From the NCBI GenBank assembly GCA_018054915.1, contig JAGPIR010000019.1, forward strand, positions 1-12,319: DNA of 12,319 nucleotides, written 5' to 3'. This DNA comes from Allobrachymonas sp. Lineage in GTDB: Bacteria > Pseudomonadota > Gammaproteobacteria > Burkholderiales > Burkholderiaceae_C. The notes below the pieces were generated by a model that was not told the DNA's origin, did no database searches, and worked only from the letters and a program-made list of their open reading frames with translations. Made by a program: the position numbers and the translations under genes. Positions 1-6,351 of this stretch are shown piece after piece. How positions within the stretch are numbered: the stretch's first letter is position 1; every line of letters starts with the position of its first letter.

Positions 1-287
1 TCAACCTGCAGTGCTGCGAACAATTGCACGAAGCCGTGAATCAACTCTCCAAAGTCGGAACGCCTGCCGTCGCCCAGAAAATCCTCGAAAGCTGCAGCCG
101 GATTGACGCACTCGAGTCCAATGCCGACCTGGTCATGCGCAACGCCCTGAGCCACCTGTTTCGCGAGGAAGAGAACGTGCGCGAACTCATCAAGCTCAAG
201 GCGATGTACGAGTTGCTCGAAACCGTCAGCGACCGCTGCGAAGAAGTTGCCCATCTTCTAGAAGGCATTGTTCTGGAAAATTCCTGA
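1..287 (+). CDS. DUF47 (PhoU-like) family protein, C-terminal part only
   Basis: The open frame enters from the left edge (first whole codon at base 3) and stops with TGA at 285-287, giving about 94 residues. The helical, charge-rich sequence, including a stretch reading ELIKLKAMYELLETVSDRCE and a final HLLEGIVLENS, matches the C-terminal helices of DUF47 proteins, the PhoU-like family. These are commonly encoded just upstream of PiT phosphate transporters and are thought to modulate them. The stop lies 38 bases before the Pit start on the same strand, so the two are probably co-transcribed. The family call is inferred from the helical pattern and the Pit neighbour. The N-terminal half is outside the window, so the start and full length are unknown. 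Confidence 0.85.
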   Translation, partial: NLQCCEQLHEAVNQLSKVGTPAVAQKILESCSRIDALESNADLVMRNALSHLFREEENVRELIKLKAMYELLETVSDRCEEVAHLLEGIVLENS

Positions 288-325
288 ACGCTTCATCAAC
301 CACCTAGAACTCCGGCGCTCCTTTT

Positions 326-1333
326 ATGGCACAAGACATGCTTTGGGTGGTCATCATGCTCATCGGGCTGGCCATCGTGTTTGACTTCATGAACGGCTTT
401 CATGATGCAGCCAACTCCATTGCCACCATCGTTTCCACAGGCGTCCTCAAACCTGCGCAAGCCGTGGTGTTCGCCGCCTTTTTCAATTTTGTGGCTGTTT
501 TTGTCTTCCACAACCTGCATGTGGCGGCCACTGTCGGAAAAGGCATCGTGCTGGGCAATGTGGTCGATACGCACGTCATCTTCGGCGCACTCATTGGCGC
601 CATCATCTGGAGCATCATCACTTGGTTTTACGGCATCCCCAGCAGTTCGTCACATGCACTGATTGGCGGTCTGGTTGGCGCCGTCCTGTGCAAAAGCGGA
701 TGGAACGCTCTCGTCTGGGGCGGCATTGGCAAAACCGTACTTTTCATCATCGTCTCGCCCTTGCTGGGATTCTTCCTTGGCGCAACCATCATGGTTGCCG
801 TGGCCTGGCTGTTCCGGCGGGTCCACCCGGGGAAGGTGGACAAACTGTTTCGCGCCCTGCAACTGCTTTCGGCTGGCGCCTATAGTCTGGGGCATGGCGG
901 CAACGATGCGCAAAAAACCATCGGCATCATCTGGATGTTGCTCATTGCCACCAGCTATGCCAGTGCAGACAGCAGCAATCCGCCAACATGGGTCATTCTG
1001 GCCTGCCACGCTGCCATGGCCTTTGGCACCGTGTTCGGCGGCTGGCGCATTGTCCGCACCATGGGACAGAAAATCACCAAGCTGCGCCCAGTGGGCGGCT
1101 TTTGCGCCGAAACTGGCGGCGCCCTGACATTATTCATTGCCACGGCGTTGGGCGTTCCTGTTTCCACCACGCACACCATTACCGGCGCGATCGTCGGAGC
1201 CGGTGCCACCCAACGTGCCAGTGCAGTCCGCTGGGGCGTTGCCGGAAACATCGTCTGGGCCTGGGTATTCACCATTCCTGCAAGCGCCCTGATTGCTGCT
1301 GGCGCATATTACCTGGGGCTAGTGCTTTTTTAG
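326..1333 (+). CDS. pit: PiT-family low-affinity inorganic phosphate transporter
   Basis: This 335-residue integral membrane protein takes up inorganic phosphate, in this family probably as a metal-phosphate complex driven by the proton gradient. It shows the inverted-repeat architecture of PiT carriers. The first half has NGFHDAANS at residues 23-31 and a PSSSSH motif around 105-110. The second half has GGNDAQKT around 191-198 and the matching PVSTTH motif around 278-283. Hydrophobic membrane segments fill most of the rest. The length is typical of short bacterial Pit proteins. The ATG at 326 places the first NGFHDAANS at the usual distance from the N terminus, although no clear Shine-Dalgarno precedes it; translation may be coupled to the DUF47 gene 38 bases upstream. 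The DUF47-Pit pair suggests constitutive phosphate entry with an accessory regulator. Family assignment is firm; metal or proton coupling is inferred from the family. Confidence 0.95.
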   Translation: MAQDMLWVVIMLIGLAIVFDFMNGFHDAANSIATIVSTGVLKPAQAVVFAAFFNFVAVFVFHNLHVAATVGKGIVLGNVVDTHVIFGALIGAIIWSIITWFYGIPSSSSHALIGGLVGAVLCKSGWNALVWGGIGKTVLFIIVSPLLGFFLGATIMVAVAWLFRRVHPGKVDKLFRALQLLSAGAYSLGHGGNDAQKTIGIIWMLLIATSYASADSSNPPTWVILACHAAMAFGTVFGGWRIVRTMGQKITKLRPVGGFCAETGGALTLFIATALGVPVSTTHTITGAIVGAGATQRASAVRWGVAGNIVWAWVFTIPASALIAAGAYYLGLVLF

Positions 1334-1400
1334 GGTCTGTTGCATCGCCGTTCTACGGCTCAATTCCCCCTTCCCGGAAGTCTTGCTCCCTGCAAAAACA

Positions 1401-1429
1401 AAAAGGCACCGCCCGTGGCAGTGCCTTTT
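1401..1429. terminator. Bidirectional rho-independent terminator between pit and the DUF883 gene
   Basis: Perfect 9-base arms AAAAGGCAC (1401-1409) and GTGCCTTTT (1421-1429) enclose an 11-base loop. Read leftward, the hairpin is followed by a T-rich tract (TTTTTGTTTTTG), a good terminator for the - strand DUF883 gene. Read rightward, only the TTTT of the stem itself follows, so it should also end pit transcription, more weakly. It sits exactly between two convergent genes. Confidence 0.85.
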
Positions 1430-1446
1430 CCAGATCGACCCAGCAA

Positions 1447-1815
1447 TCAGCGGCTGCGGTTCTGATCGCGCAACAGCATCAGCAAGGCGGCGACAGCTGC
1501 GCCAACACCGGCGGCAATCGCAACGGATTTCAGCGGCTGCTCTTCCACATAATGCGCCGTCGCGTCGCTGGCCCGTTCCAGTTCCTTACGCGCACGATGC
1601 TGCATGTCCACAGCCTTGTCCAGACCTTTGCGGGCATAGCAATTGGCGCGTTCAGTCAGCGCATCCAGCGCTTCAACGGCACGATCCCGCGCAACGGCCA
1701 TTCTGTCACTCGCTGCATCCAGAGCCTCGGCTGCGGAACGCTTGGCTTTTTCTGCAACCCTTTGGCCGACAGCGGCAGCATCGTCAATGAATTTTTCTGC
1801 ATCGTCTTGGATCAT
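1447..1815 (-). CDS. DUF883 (ElaB/YqjD-like) membrane-anchored protein
   Basis: A 122-residue protein with the DUF883 layout: a long alanine-rich amphipathic helical region (about residues 10-90) that starts MIQDDAEKFIDDAAA, then a VEEQPLKSVAIAAGVG motif, one C-terminal transmembrane helix (about 97-115) and a short basic tail, RDQNRSR. E. coli relatives ElaB and YqjD are C-tail-anchored inner-membrane proteins induced in stationary phase, and YqjD binds ribosomes. That role is known for the family and is not shown here. I chose the ATG at 1813-1815 because an AAGGAG ribosome binding site (1823-1828) lies 7 bases upstream; the frame stays open further upstream, but that extension has no family character. 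The gene is divergent from mutS and ends at the shared terminator with pit. The exact function is unknown. Confidence 0.85.
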   Translation of the reverse strand: MIQDDAEKFIDDAAAVGQRVAEKAKRSAAEALDAASDRMAVARDRAVEALDALTERANCYARKGLDKAVDMQHRARKELERASDATAHYVEEQPLKSVAIAAGVGAAVAALLMLLRDQNRSR

Positions 1816-1858
1816 GATCAGGCTCCTTTTCAAAAGGTTGTATGCATTTGCACTGTCT

Positions 1859-1886
1859 ATTATGAGGTTTTGGCGCAAAACTTCAA
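1859..1886 (-). promoter_or_regulatory. Candidate promoter of the DUF883 gene with an inverted repeat in its spacer
   Basis: On the - strand, TTGAAG (1881-1886) and CATAAT (1859-1864) are separated by 16 bases, a fair sigma-70 match. The spacer and its edge hold a perfect 6+6 inverted repeat, GTTTTG-gcg-CAAAAC, at 1867-1881. A repressor site between -35 and -10 is possible. This is pattern reading only; no start site is known. Confidence 0.4.
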
Positions 1887-2039
1887 GAGCTAATGCATTT
1901 ATTCCGTCATGGCCCACTATTTCTCCCGCCCAAAAGGACGCATCTCCTGCGGATTCCGCCAGATTCCCTAAACAGGCGAACCAACACACCCTGGTTTGCA
2001 CAGCAGTACCTGTCCAATCATTTGCAGTAAATTACCGCT

Positions 2040-4676
2040 ATGCCCACACCCCATAACATTCCCGATGGCCACACGCCCATGATGGCCCAATACCTGCAGA
2101 TAAAAGCAGAATTCCCGCAAACGCTGCTGTTCTACCGCATGGGCGATTTTTATGAATTGTTCTATGACGACGCCATCAAGGCCGCGCGGCTGCTGGGCAT
2201 CACACTCACCCAGCGCGGCCAGTCTGCCGGGCAGCCCGTAGTAATGGCCGGGGTTCCGGCGCATGCAGTAGAGAACTATCTGGCCAAGCTGATCCAGATG
2301 GGCGAATCGGTCGCCATTGGTGAGCAGGTTGGCGAAGCGGGCACGGGAAAGGGTCCGGTAGAACGCAAGGTGGTGCGCGTGGTAACACCCGGAACACTGA
2401 CCGACACCGAACTGCTGGGCGACAAGAACGAAGCCGTGCTGCTGGCGTTGTATACACCGCTACGCGCCAAAAACGGCCACGCAGGGCTGGCCTGGATGAG
2501 CCTGACCCAGGGCCGCCTGGTGTTGGCCGAATGCGAACCGGCCGCAATCGAGGGCTGGATCAGCCGCATCCAGCCGGCCGAAGTGCTCTACAGCACCGAC
2601 ATGCCACCCGCCCAGCGCGCGCAACTGGCGCAATGGCAGCAACACGGGGCATTGCAGCGTTTCATCATCACGGAACGGCCCGGCTTCACGTTTGACGGCG
2701 GATTGGGTCAGCGCAAACTCGCCGAATACCTGCACAGCCCCAACCTCAACGCCTGGCAGGCCGACGATGTGCCGCAGGCCCATGCCGCCGCCGCTGCGCT
2801 GCTGGCCTACGCCGAGCACACCCAGGGGCGCGCGATGACGCATCTGCACAGCCTGCAGGTGCAGCGCAATGACAGCCTGATCCACCTGCCGCTGACCACC
2901 CAGCGCAATCTCGAGTTGACGCAAACCCTGCGCGGCGAGCCCAGCCCCACGCTGTTCAGCCTGCTCGACACTTGCCAAAGCGGCATGGGCAGCCGCGCTC
3001 TTCGTCACTGGCTGCTGCATCCAGAGTGCAACCGCACCGCTGCCCAGCAGCGCCTGCAGGCCATTGGCGTGCTGCGCGAACGCGGGCTGAAGGATTTGCG
3101 CGCCGCCCTGCATGGCATCAGCGATGTGGAACGCATCAGCGCCCGTCTGGCGCTGCACCAGAGCAAGCCGCGCGAACTGATTGGGTTACTGCACACGTTG
3201 TCCCAGGCCGACGCGCTGCGGCAGTTGCTATTGCCAATCATCGACAGGGATGTAGAAGGGGTTCTGGCACAGATTGCTGCCGGCCTGATGCCACCGCAGC
3301 CGGTGCTGGATAAACTGCACGACGGCCTGCATACCGAACCTGCAGTCAATATCCGTGATGGCGGCGTGATTGCCGACGGCTTCGACGCCGAACTCGACGA
3401 ACTGCGCAGCATCCAGACCCACAGCGCCGATTACCTGCTGGCAATGGAAGCGCGCGAACGCGAACGCACCGGCATTACCAACCTGCGTGTGCAATACAAC
3501 AAGGTGCACGGCTTCTACATCGAAATCACCGCTGGCCAGCTCGACAAGGCGCCATCAGACTACCAACGCCGTCAAACGCTCAAGAATGCCGAGCGTTTCA
3601 TTACGCCCGAACTCAAGGCGTTTGAAGACAAGGCCCTCTCGGCGCAAGATCGCGCCCTGGCCCGTGAAAAATGGCTCTACGAACAACTCATCCAGAGCCT
3701 GCAACCCCATGTCAATGCCCTGCAAACGCTGGCACATGCATTGGCCACACTGGACGCCTTGTGTGCATTGGCCGAACGCAGTCTGACGCTGGACTGGTGT
3801 GCTCCAGAGTTTGTCAAAGAGCCGTGCATCGAAATCAGCGCAGGCCGCCATCCGGTAGTACAGGCGCGGCTCATGGAAACCACCGGTGCCGCCTTCATCG
3901 CCAACAACACGCAGCTTTCATCCAAACAGCGCATGCAGATCATCACCGGGCCCAACATGGGCGGCAAAAGCACCTATATGCGTCAGGTCGCCATGATCGC
4001 GCTGCTGGCCAGCATGGGCAGCTATGTACCTGCCGATGCTGCGCGCATCGGCCCGATTGACGCCATTCTCACCCGCATCGGCGCGGCAGATGACCTGGCC
4101 AACGCCCAATCCACCTTCATGCTTGAGATGACAGAGGCCGCGCAGATTTTGCACACCGCCACATCCCACAGCCTGGTGCTGATGGACGAAATCGGCCGTG
4201 GCACCAGCACCTTTGACGGCCTGGCACTGGCCAGCGGCATTGCCGCATACCTGCACAACAAAACGCAGGCGCTCACCCTGTTTGCCACGCACTATTTCGA
4301 ACTGACCGAATTTCCAGCCAGCCACCACGCGGCAATCAACGTGCATGTCAGTGCCGCCGAATCCGGGCACGACATCGTGTTCCTGCATGCCATCGAAACT
4401 GGGCCCGCCAGCCGCAGCTACGGCATCCATGTTGCACGTCTGGCCGGCATCCCTGTACCCGTGATCCATCACGCCCGGCATGCCCTGCAGACGCTTGAAT
4501 CCCAGCAACACCAGCAGCAGCTGCAGGCAGACCTGTTCAACGTGCCATCCGCACCCTGCGAAGAAGCCATGCAGTCTTCAGATCTGGAGCGCGCCCTTGA
4601 GGCGATTGACCCGGACACCCTCAGTCCGCGCGAGGCGCTGGATGCGCTTTATACGCTCAAGGCGCTGACACGATAA
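2040..4676 (+). CDS. mutS: DNA mismatch repair protein MutS
   Basis: An 878-residue MutS of normal full length. It recognises mismatches and small loops in DNA as a clamp and, using ATP, recruits MutL. The N-terminal mismatch-binding domain carries GDFYEL, with the Phe-x-Glu pair at F37 and E39 that probes the mispair. Connector, lever and clamp domains follow. The ATPase has Walker A GPNMGGKST at 637-645, Walker B ending in DE at 716-717 followed by IGRGTSTFDG, and the His of FATHYFEL at 751. Near the C terminus is QADLF (829-833), a near-consensus beta-sliding-clamp binding motif, and the last 30 residues form the LERALEAIDPDTLSPREALD helix pair that mediates tetramer formation. The start at 2040 fits the family N terminus, but no strong ribosome site is seen. 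It is a single gene divergent from DUF883 and convergent with plsX, with only 36 bases between the two stop codons. Confidence 0.98.
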   Translation: MPTPHNIPDGHTPMMAQYLQIKAEFPQTLLFYRMGDFYELFYDDAIKAARLLGITLTQRGQSAGQPVVMAGVPAHAVENYLAKLIQMGESVAIGEQVGEAGTGKGPVERKVVRVVTPGTLTDTELLGDKNEAVLLALYTPLRAKNGHAGLAWMSLTQGRLVLAECEPAAIEGWISRIQPAEVLYSTDMPPAQRAQLAQWQQHGALQRFIITERPGFTFDGGLGQRKLAEYLHSPNLNAWQADDVPQAHAAAAALLAYAEHTQGRAMTHLHSLQVQRNDSLIHLPLTTQRNLELTQTLRGEPSPTLFSLLDTCQSGMGSRALRHWLLHPECNRTAAQQRLQAIGVLRERGLKDLRAALHGISDVERISARLALHQSKPRELIGLLHTLSQADALRQLLLPIIDRDVEGVLAQIAAGLMPPQPVLDKLHDGLHTEPAVNIRDGGVIADGFDAELDELRSIQTHSADYLLAMEARERERTGITNLRVQYNKVHGFYIEITAGQLDKAPSDYQRRQTLKNAERFITPELKAFEDKALSAQDRALAREKWLYEQLIQSLQPHVNALQTLAHALATLDALCALAERSLTLDWCAPEFVKEPCIEISAGRHPVVQARLMETTGAAFIANNTQLSSKQRMQIITGPNMGGKSTYMRQVAMIALLASMGSYVPADAARIGPIDAILTRIGAADDLANAQSTFMLEMTEAAQILHTATSHSLVLMDEIGRGTSTFDGLALASGIAAYLHNKTQALTLFATHYFELTEFPASHHAAINVHVSAAESGHDIVFLHAIETGPASRSYGIHVARLAGIPVPVIHHARHALQTLESQQHQQQLQADLFNVPSAPCEEAMQSSDLERALEAIDPDTLSPREALDALYTLKALTR

Positions 4677-4712
4677 ACAGGCCAAGACGCCGCACTGGCG
4701 CAATGCACGCAG

Positions 4713-5825
4713 TCAGTTGATAGGGGTTTCACATGCCGGCTGTGGCTGTACGGCTTCAGCGCTGGCCACCTGCAGCAAAGGGCCAGCCTGCCTGATCCGG
4801 ACTTCCAGCCGTTGCACCAGATGGTTGCGTGCCGCATCGTAGGCACGTTGCAATGCATGGCCAAACGCCAGCACATCGGCCGAACCGTGGCTCTTGAACA
4901 CCAGCCCGCGCAAACCCAGCAGGGCCGCGCCGTTGTAGCGGCGAGCATCCACACGCTTTTTGAAGGCCACCAGCACCGGGTAAGCCACCACGGCAGCCAA
5001 GCGCGAAAGCAGATTGCGCGAAAACTCCTGCTTAAGGAAAGACGCCACCATGGAAGCCAGCCCTTCGCTGGTCTTGAGGGCCACATTGCCGACAAATCCG
5101 TCGCACACGACGATATCGGTCGTGCCCTTGAAAATGTCGTCGCCCTCGACATTGCCATAAAAATTCAGGTCACCGCTGCTGGCAGCCTGCAGCAGCAGTT
5201 CGCGCGTCTGCCGGATGACTTCGTTGCCTTTGATGGCTTCTTCGCCAATATTGAGCAGGCCCACCGTTGGCTGTTCCTTGCCTTGCAGCACCGAAACCAG
5301 TGCAGACCCCATAACGGCAAACTGCAGCAGGTGCTCTGCCTGACAGTCCACATTGGCCCCCAGATCAAGCACAGTGGTGGCCGTTCCCAGGGAGTTTGGC
5401 AACTGAAATGCAATGGCCGGACGGTCAATGCCTTCCAGCGTCTTGAGCAGATAGCGCGCCACCGCCATCAAGGCACCGGTATTGCCTGCGGATATGGCCA
5501 CATGCGCCGCACCGGCGCGCACCTGGGAAACAGCCACGCGCATGGAAGAATCCTTCTTGCGACGCAACGCCACCTCCACGGCGTCGTCCATGCTCACCAC
5601 TTCCGAAGCGGCCACGATCCTGGCCTGCCCTTCTGGCAAGCCTTGCACGCCAGGCTGTTGCAGCCAGACAGGCAGCAACACATCGGGCTGACCTACCAGC
5701 AACAGCATGGCATCGGGGTGATTGCAAATGAATTGCGCACAGGCAGCCAAAGTCACCTGCGGGCCATGATCGCCCCCCATACAATCAACCGCCAGCACCA
5801 CCTTGCCATCGCCGGGTTTGCTCAT
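4713..5825 (-). CDS. plsX: Phosphate acyltransferase PlsX
   Basis: PlsX converts acyl-ACP and phosphate to acyl phosphate, the donor that PlsY uses to acylate glycerol 3-phosphate at the start of phospholipid synthesis; it is a peripheral membrane enzyme. The 370-residue product shows the family landmarks: DCMGGDHGP at about residues 14-22, ISAGNTGALM around 111-120, a later NIGEEAIKGNE segment, and GNVEGDDIFKG followed by DIVVCDGFVGNVALKTSEG. The ATG at 5823-5825 is chosen because AAAGG lies 4 bases upstream and the protein then begins just ahead of the DCMGGDHGP motif. The upstream extension of this frame to 5903 has no family match and overlaps the rpmF-plsX spacer. rpmF lies 146 bases upstream, the usual order, but fabH does not follow; mutS does, convergently. 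Confidence 0.96.
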   Translation of the reverse strand: MSKPGDGKVVLAVDCMGGDHGPQVTLAACAQFICNHPDAMLLLVGQPDVLLPVWLQQPGVQGLPEGQARIVAASEVVSMDDAVEVALRRKKDSSMRVAVSQVRAGAAHVAISAGNTGALMAVARYLLKTLEGIDRPAIAFQLPNSLGTATTVLDLGANVDCQAEHLLQFAVMGSALVSVLQGKEQPTVGLLNIGEEAIKGNEVIRQTRELLLQAASSGDLNFYGNVEGDDIFKGTTDIVVCDGFVGNVALKTSEGLASMVASFLKQEFSRNLLSRLAAVVAYPVLVAFKKRVDARRYNGAALLGLRGLVFKSHGSADVLAFGHALQRAYDAARNHLVQRLEVRIRQAGPLLQVASAEAVQPQPACETPIN

Positions 5826-5920
5826 CGAACCTTTGCTTTCAGTGTTCACGGAAACTGCAAAAAAAGCAGCATTCCGAATTGCGCGCCGACTCTTCCCCGT
5901 CATCTGGCGCAGAAACGCAA

Positions 5921-5954
5921 AAAGCCCGAGGCTACGGAAGTAGCATCGGGCTTT
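5921..5954 (-). terminator. Hairpin terminator or attenuator between rpmF and plsX
   Basis: Read on the - strand, AAAGCCCGA...TCGGGCTTT arms (5946-5954 and 5921-5929) enclose a second perfect stem GCTAC/GTAGC (5931-5935 with 5940-5944) closed by a four-base loop. The stem is about 14 pairs with one mismatch. It is followed by a T-rich run, TTTTTGCGTTT. It begins 17 bases after the rpmF stop and lies about 95 bases before the plsX start. It therefore looks like an intrinsic terminator, or a partial one that sets L32 above PlsX expression. Confidence 0.8.
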
Positions 5955-5971
5955 GCATGCAAATGCCCTGA

Positions 5972-6157
5972 TCAGGCTTCAGAAGACTTGGTCTTCAGCA
6001 CCTGGCGCCCGCGATAGAATCCGTTGGGGCTGATGTGGTGGCGCAGATGGGTCTCGCCCGTCGTCGACTCAACAGCCACATTGGGCGCAACCAGCGCATT
6101 ATGCGAACGGTGCATGCCGCGTTTGGAAGGCGATTTTTTGTTTTGCTGAACGGCCAT
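5972..6157 (-). CDS. rpmF: 50S ribosomal protein L32
   Basis: A 61-residue, very basic protein beginning MAVQQNKKSPSKRGMHRSH and containing GETHLRHHISPNGFYRGR. Both match bacterial L32 closely. L32 is a small, late-assembling component of the large ribosomal subunit. This copy has no cysteines, so it is the zinc-independent form, as in E. coli. The start is secured by AAAGGAG (6164-6170) 6 bases upstream of the ATG. The C terminus, QVLKTKSSEA, is a few residues longer than in E. coli. It is followed by plsX on the same strand, across a terminator-like hairpin. The gene directly upstream is a cobT-like gene, not the usual yceD (DUF177). Confidence 0.98.
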   Translation of the reverse strand: MAVQQNKKSPSKRGMHRSHNALVAPNVAVESTTGETHLRHHISPNGFYRGRQVLKTKSSEA

Positions 6158-6182
6158 ATTCCGCTCCTTTACTTGATCTGTC

Positions 6183-6217
6183 TGTAAAAAAAACCGGCCG
6201 CACGTTCTTGCCTCCGG
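6183..6217 (-). promoter_or_regulatory. Hairpin with T-tract in the rpmF leader
   Basis: Between the candidate -10 and the rpmF ribosome site, the - strand reads ACCGG, a 16-base spacer, CCGGT, then eight T residues. The stem is only 5 pairs with a large loop, but the T run is typical of intrinsic termination. It could be an attenuator for L32 or a weak terminator. Confidence is low because the stem is short. Confidence 0.3.
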
Positions 6218-6231
6218 TAAGAAAACGCTAA

Positions 6232-6263
6232 ATTATATCGCATCCAGATTGGTCCGAGCACAA
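6232..6263 (-). promoter_or_regulatory. Candidate rpmF promoter
   Basis: On the - strand there is a perfect -10 hexamer TATAAT at 6232-6237, about 75 bases upstream of the rpmF ATG. The -35 is not clear: TGCTCG (6255-6260) has a 17-base spacer but a poor match, while TTGTGC (6258-6263) matches better but needs 20 bases. The position, in the 194-base gap between cobT and rpmF, supports a separate rpmF promoter with a leader of roughly 65-70 bases. Confidence 0.5.
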
Positions 6264-6351
6264 TTTCTGATGGCCTGCCATACAACCACCGGACAACGAT
6301 CTGACTGTCTCAGCGAGAGGCCAGAGCTTGCGCTTCAGAATGCGACTCTGG

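Noticed and set aside
988..1893. Long + strand frame running through the pit 3' end and the DUF883 gene
   Set aside because: It crosses a strong terminator and is antisense to DUF883, and its translation is rich in His, Arg and Cys with no recognisable domain.
4812..6017. 401-codon + strand frame antisense to plsX
   Set aside because: It mirrors the plsX coding frame, which has clear family motifs; its product is His/Gln-rich and unlike any protein I know.
6321..6351. Hairpin CCAGAG/CTCTGG directly after the cobT stop
   Set aside because: The stem is real in sequence but short with a large loop and no T-tract, so I do not call it a terminator.
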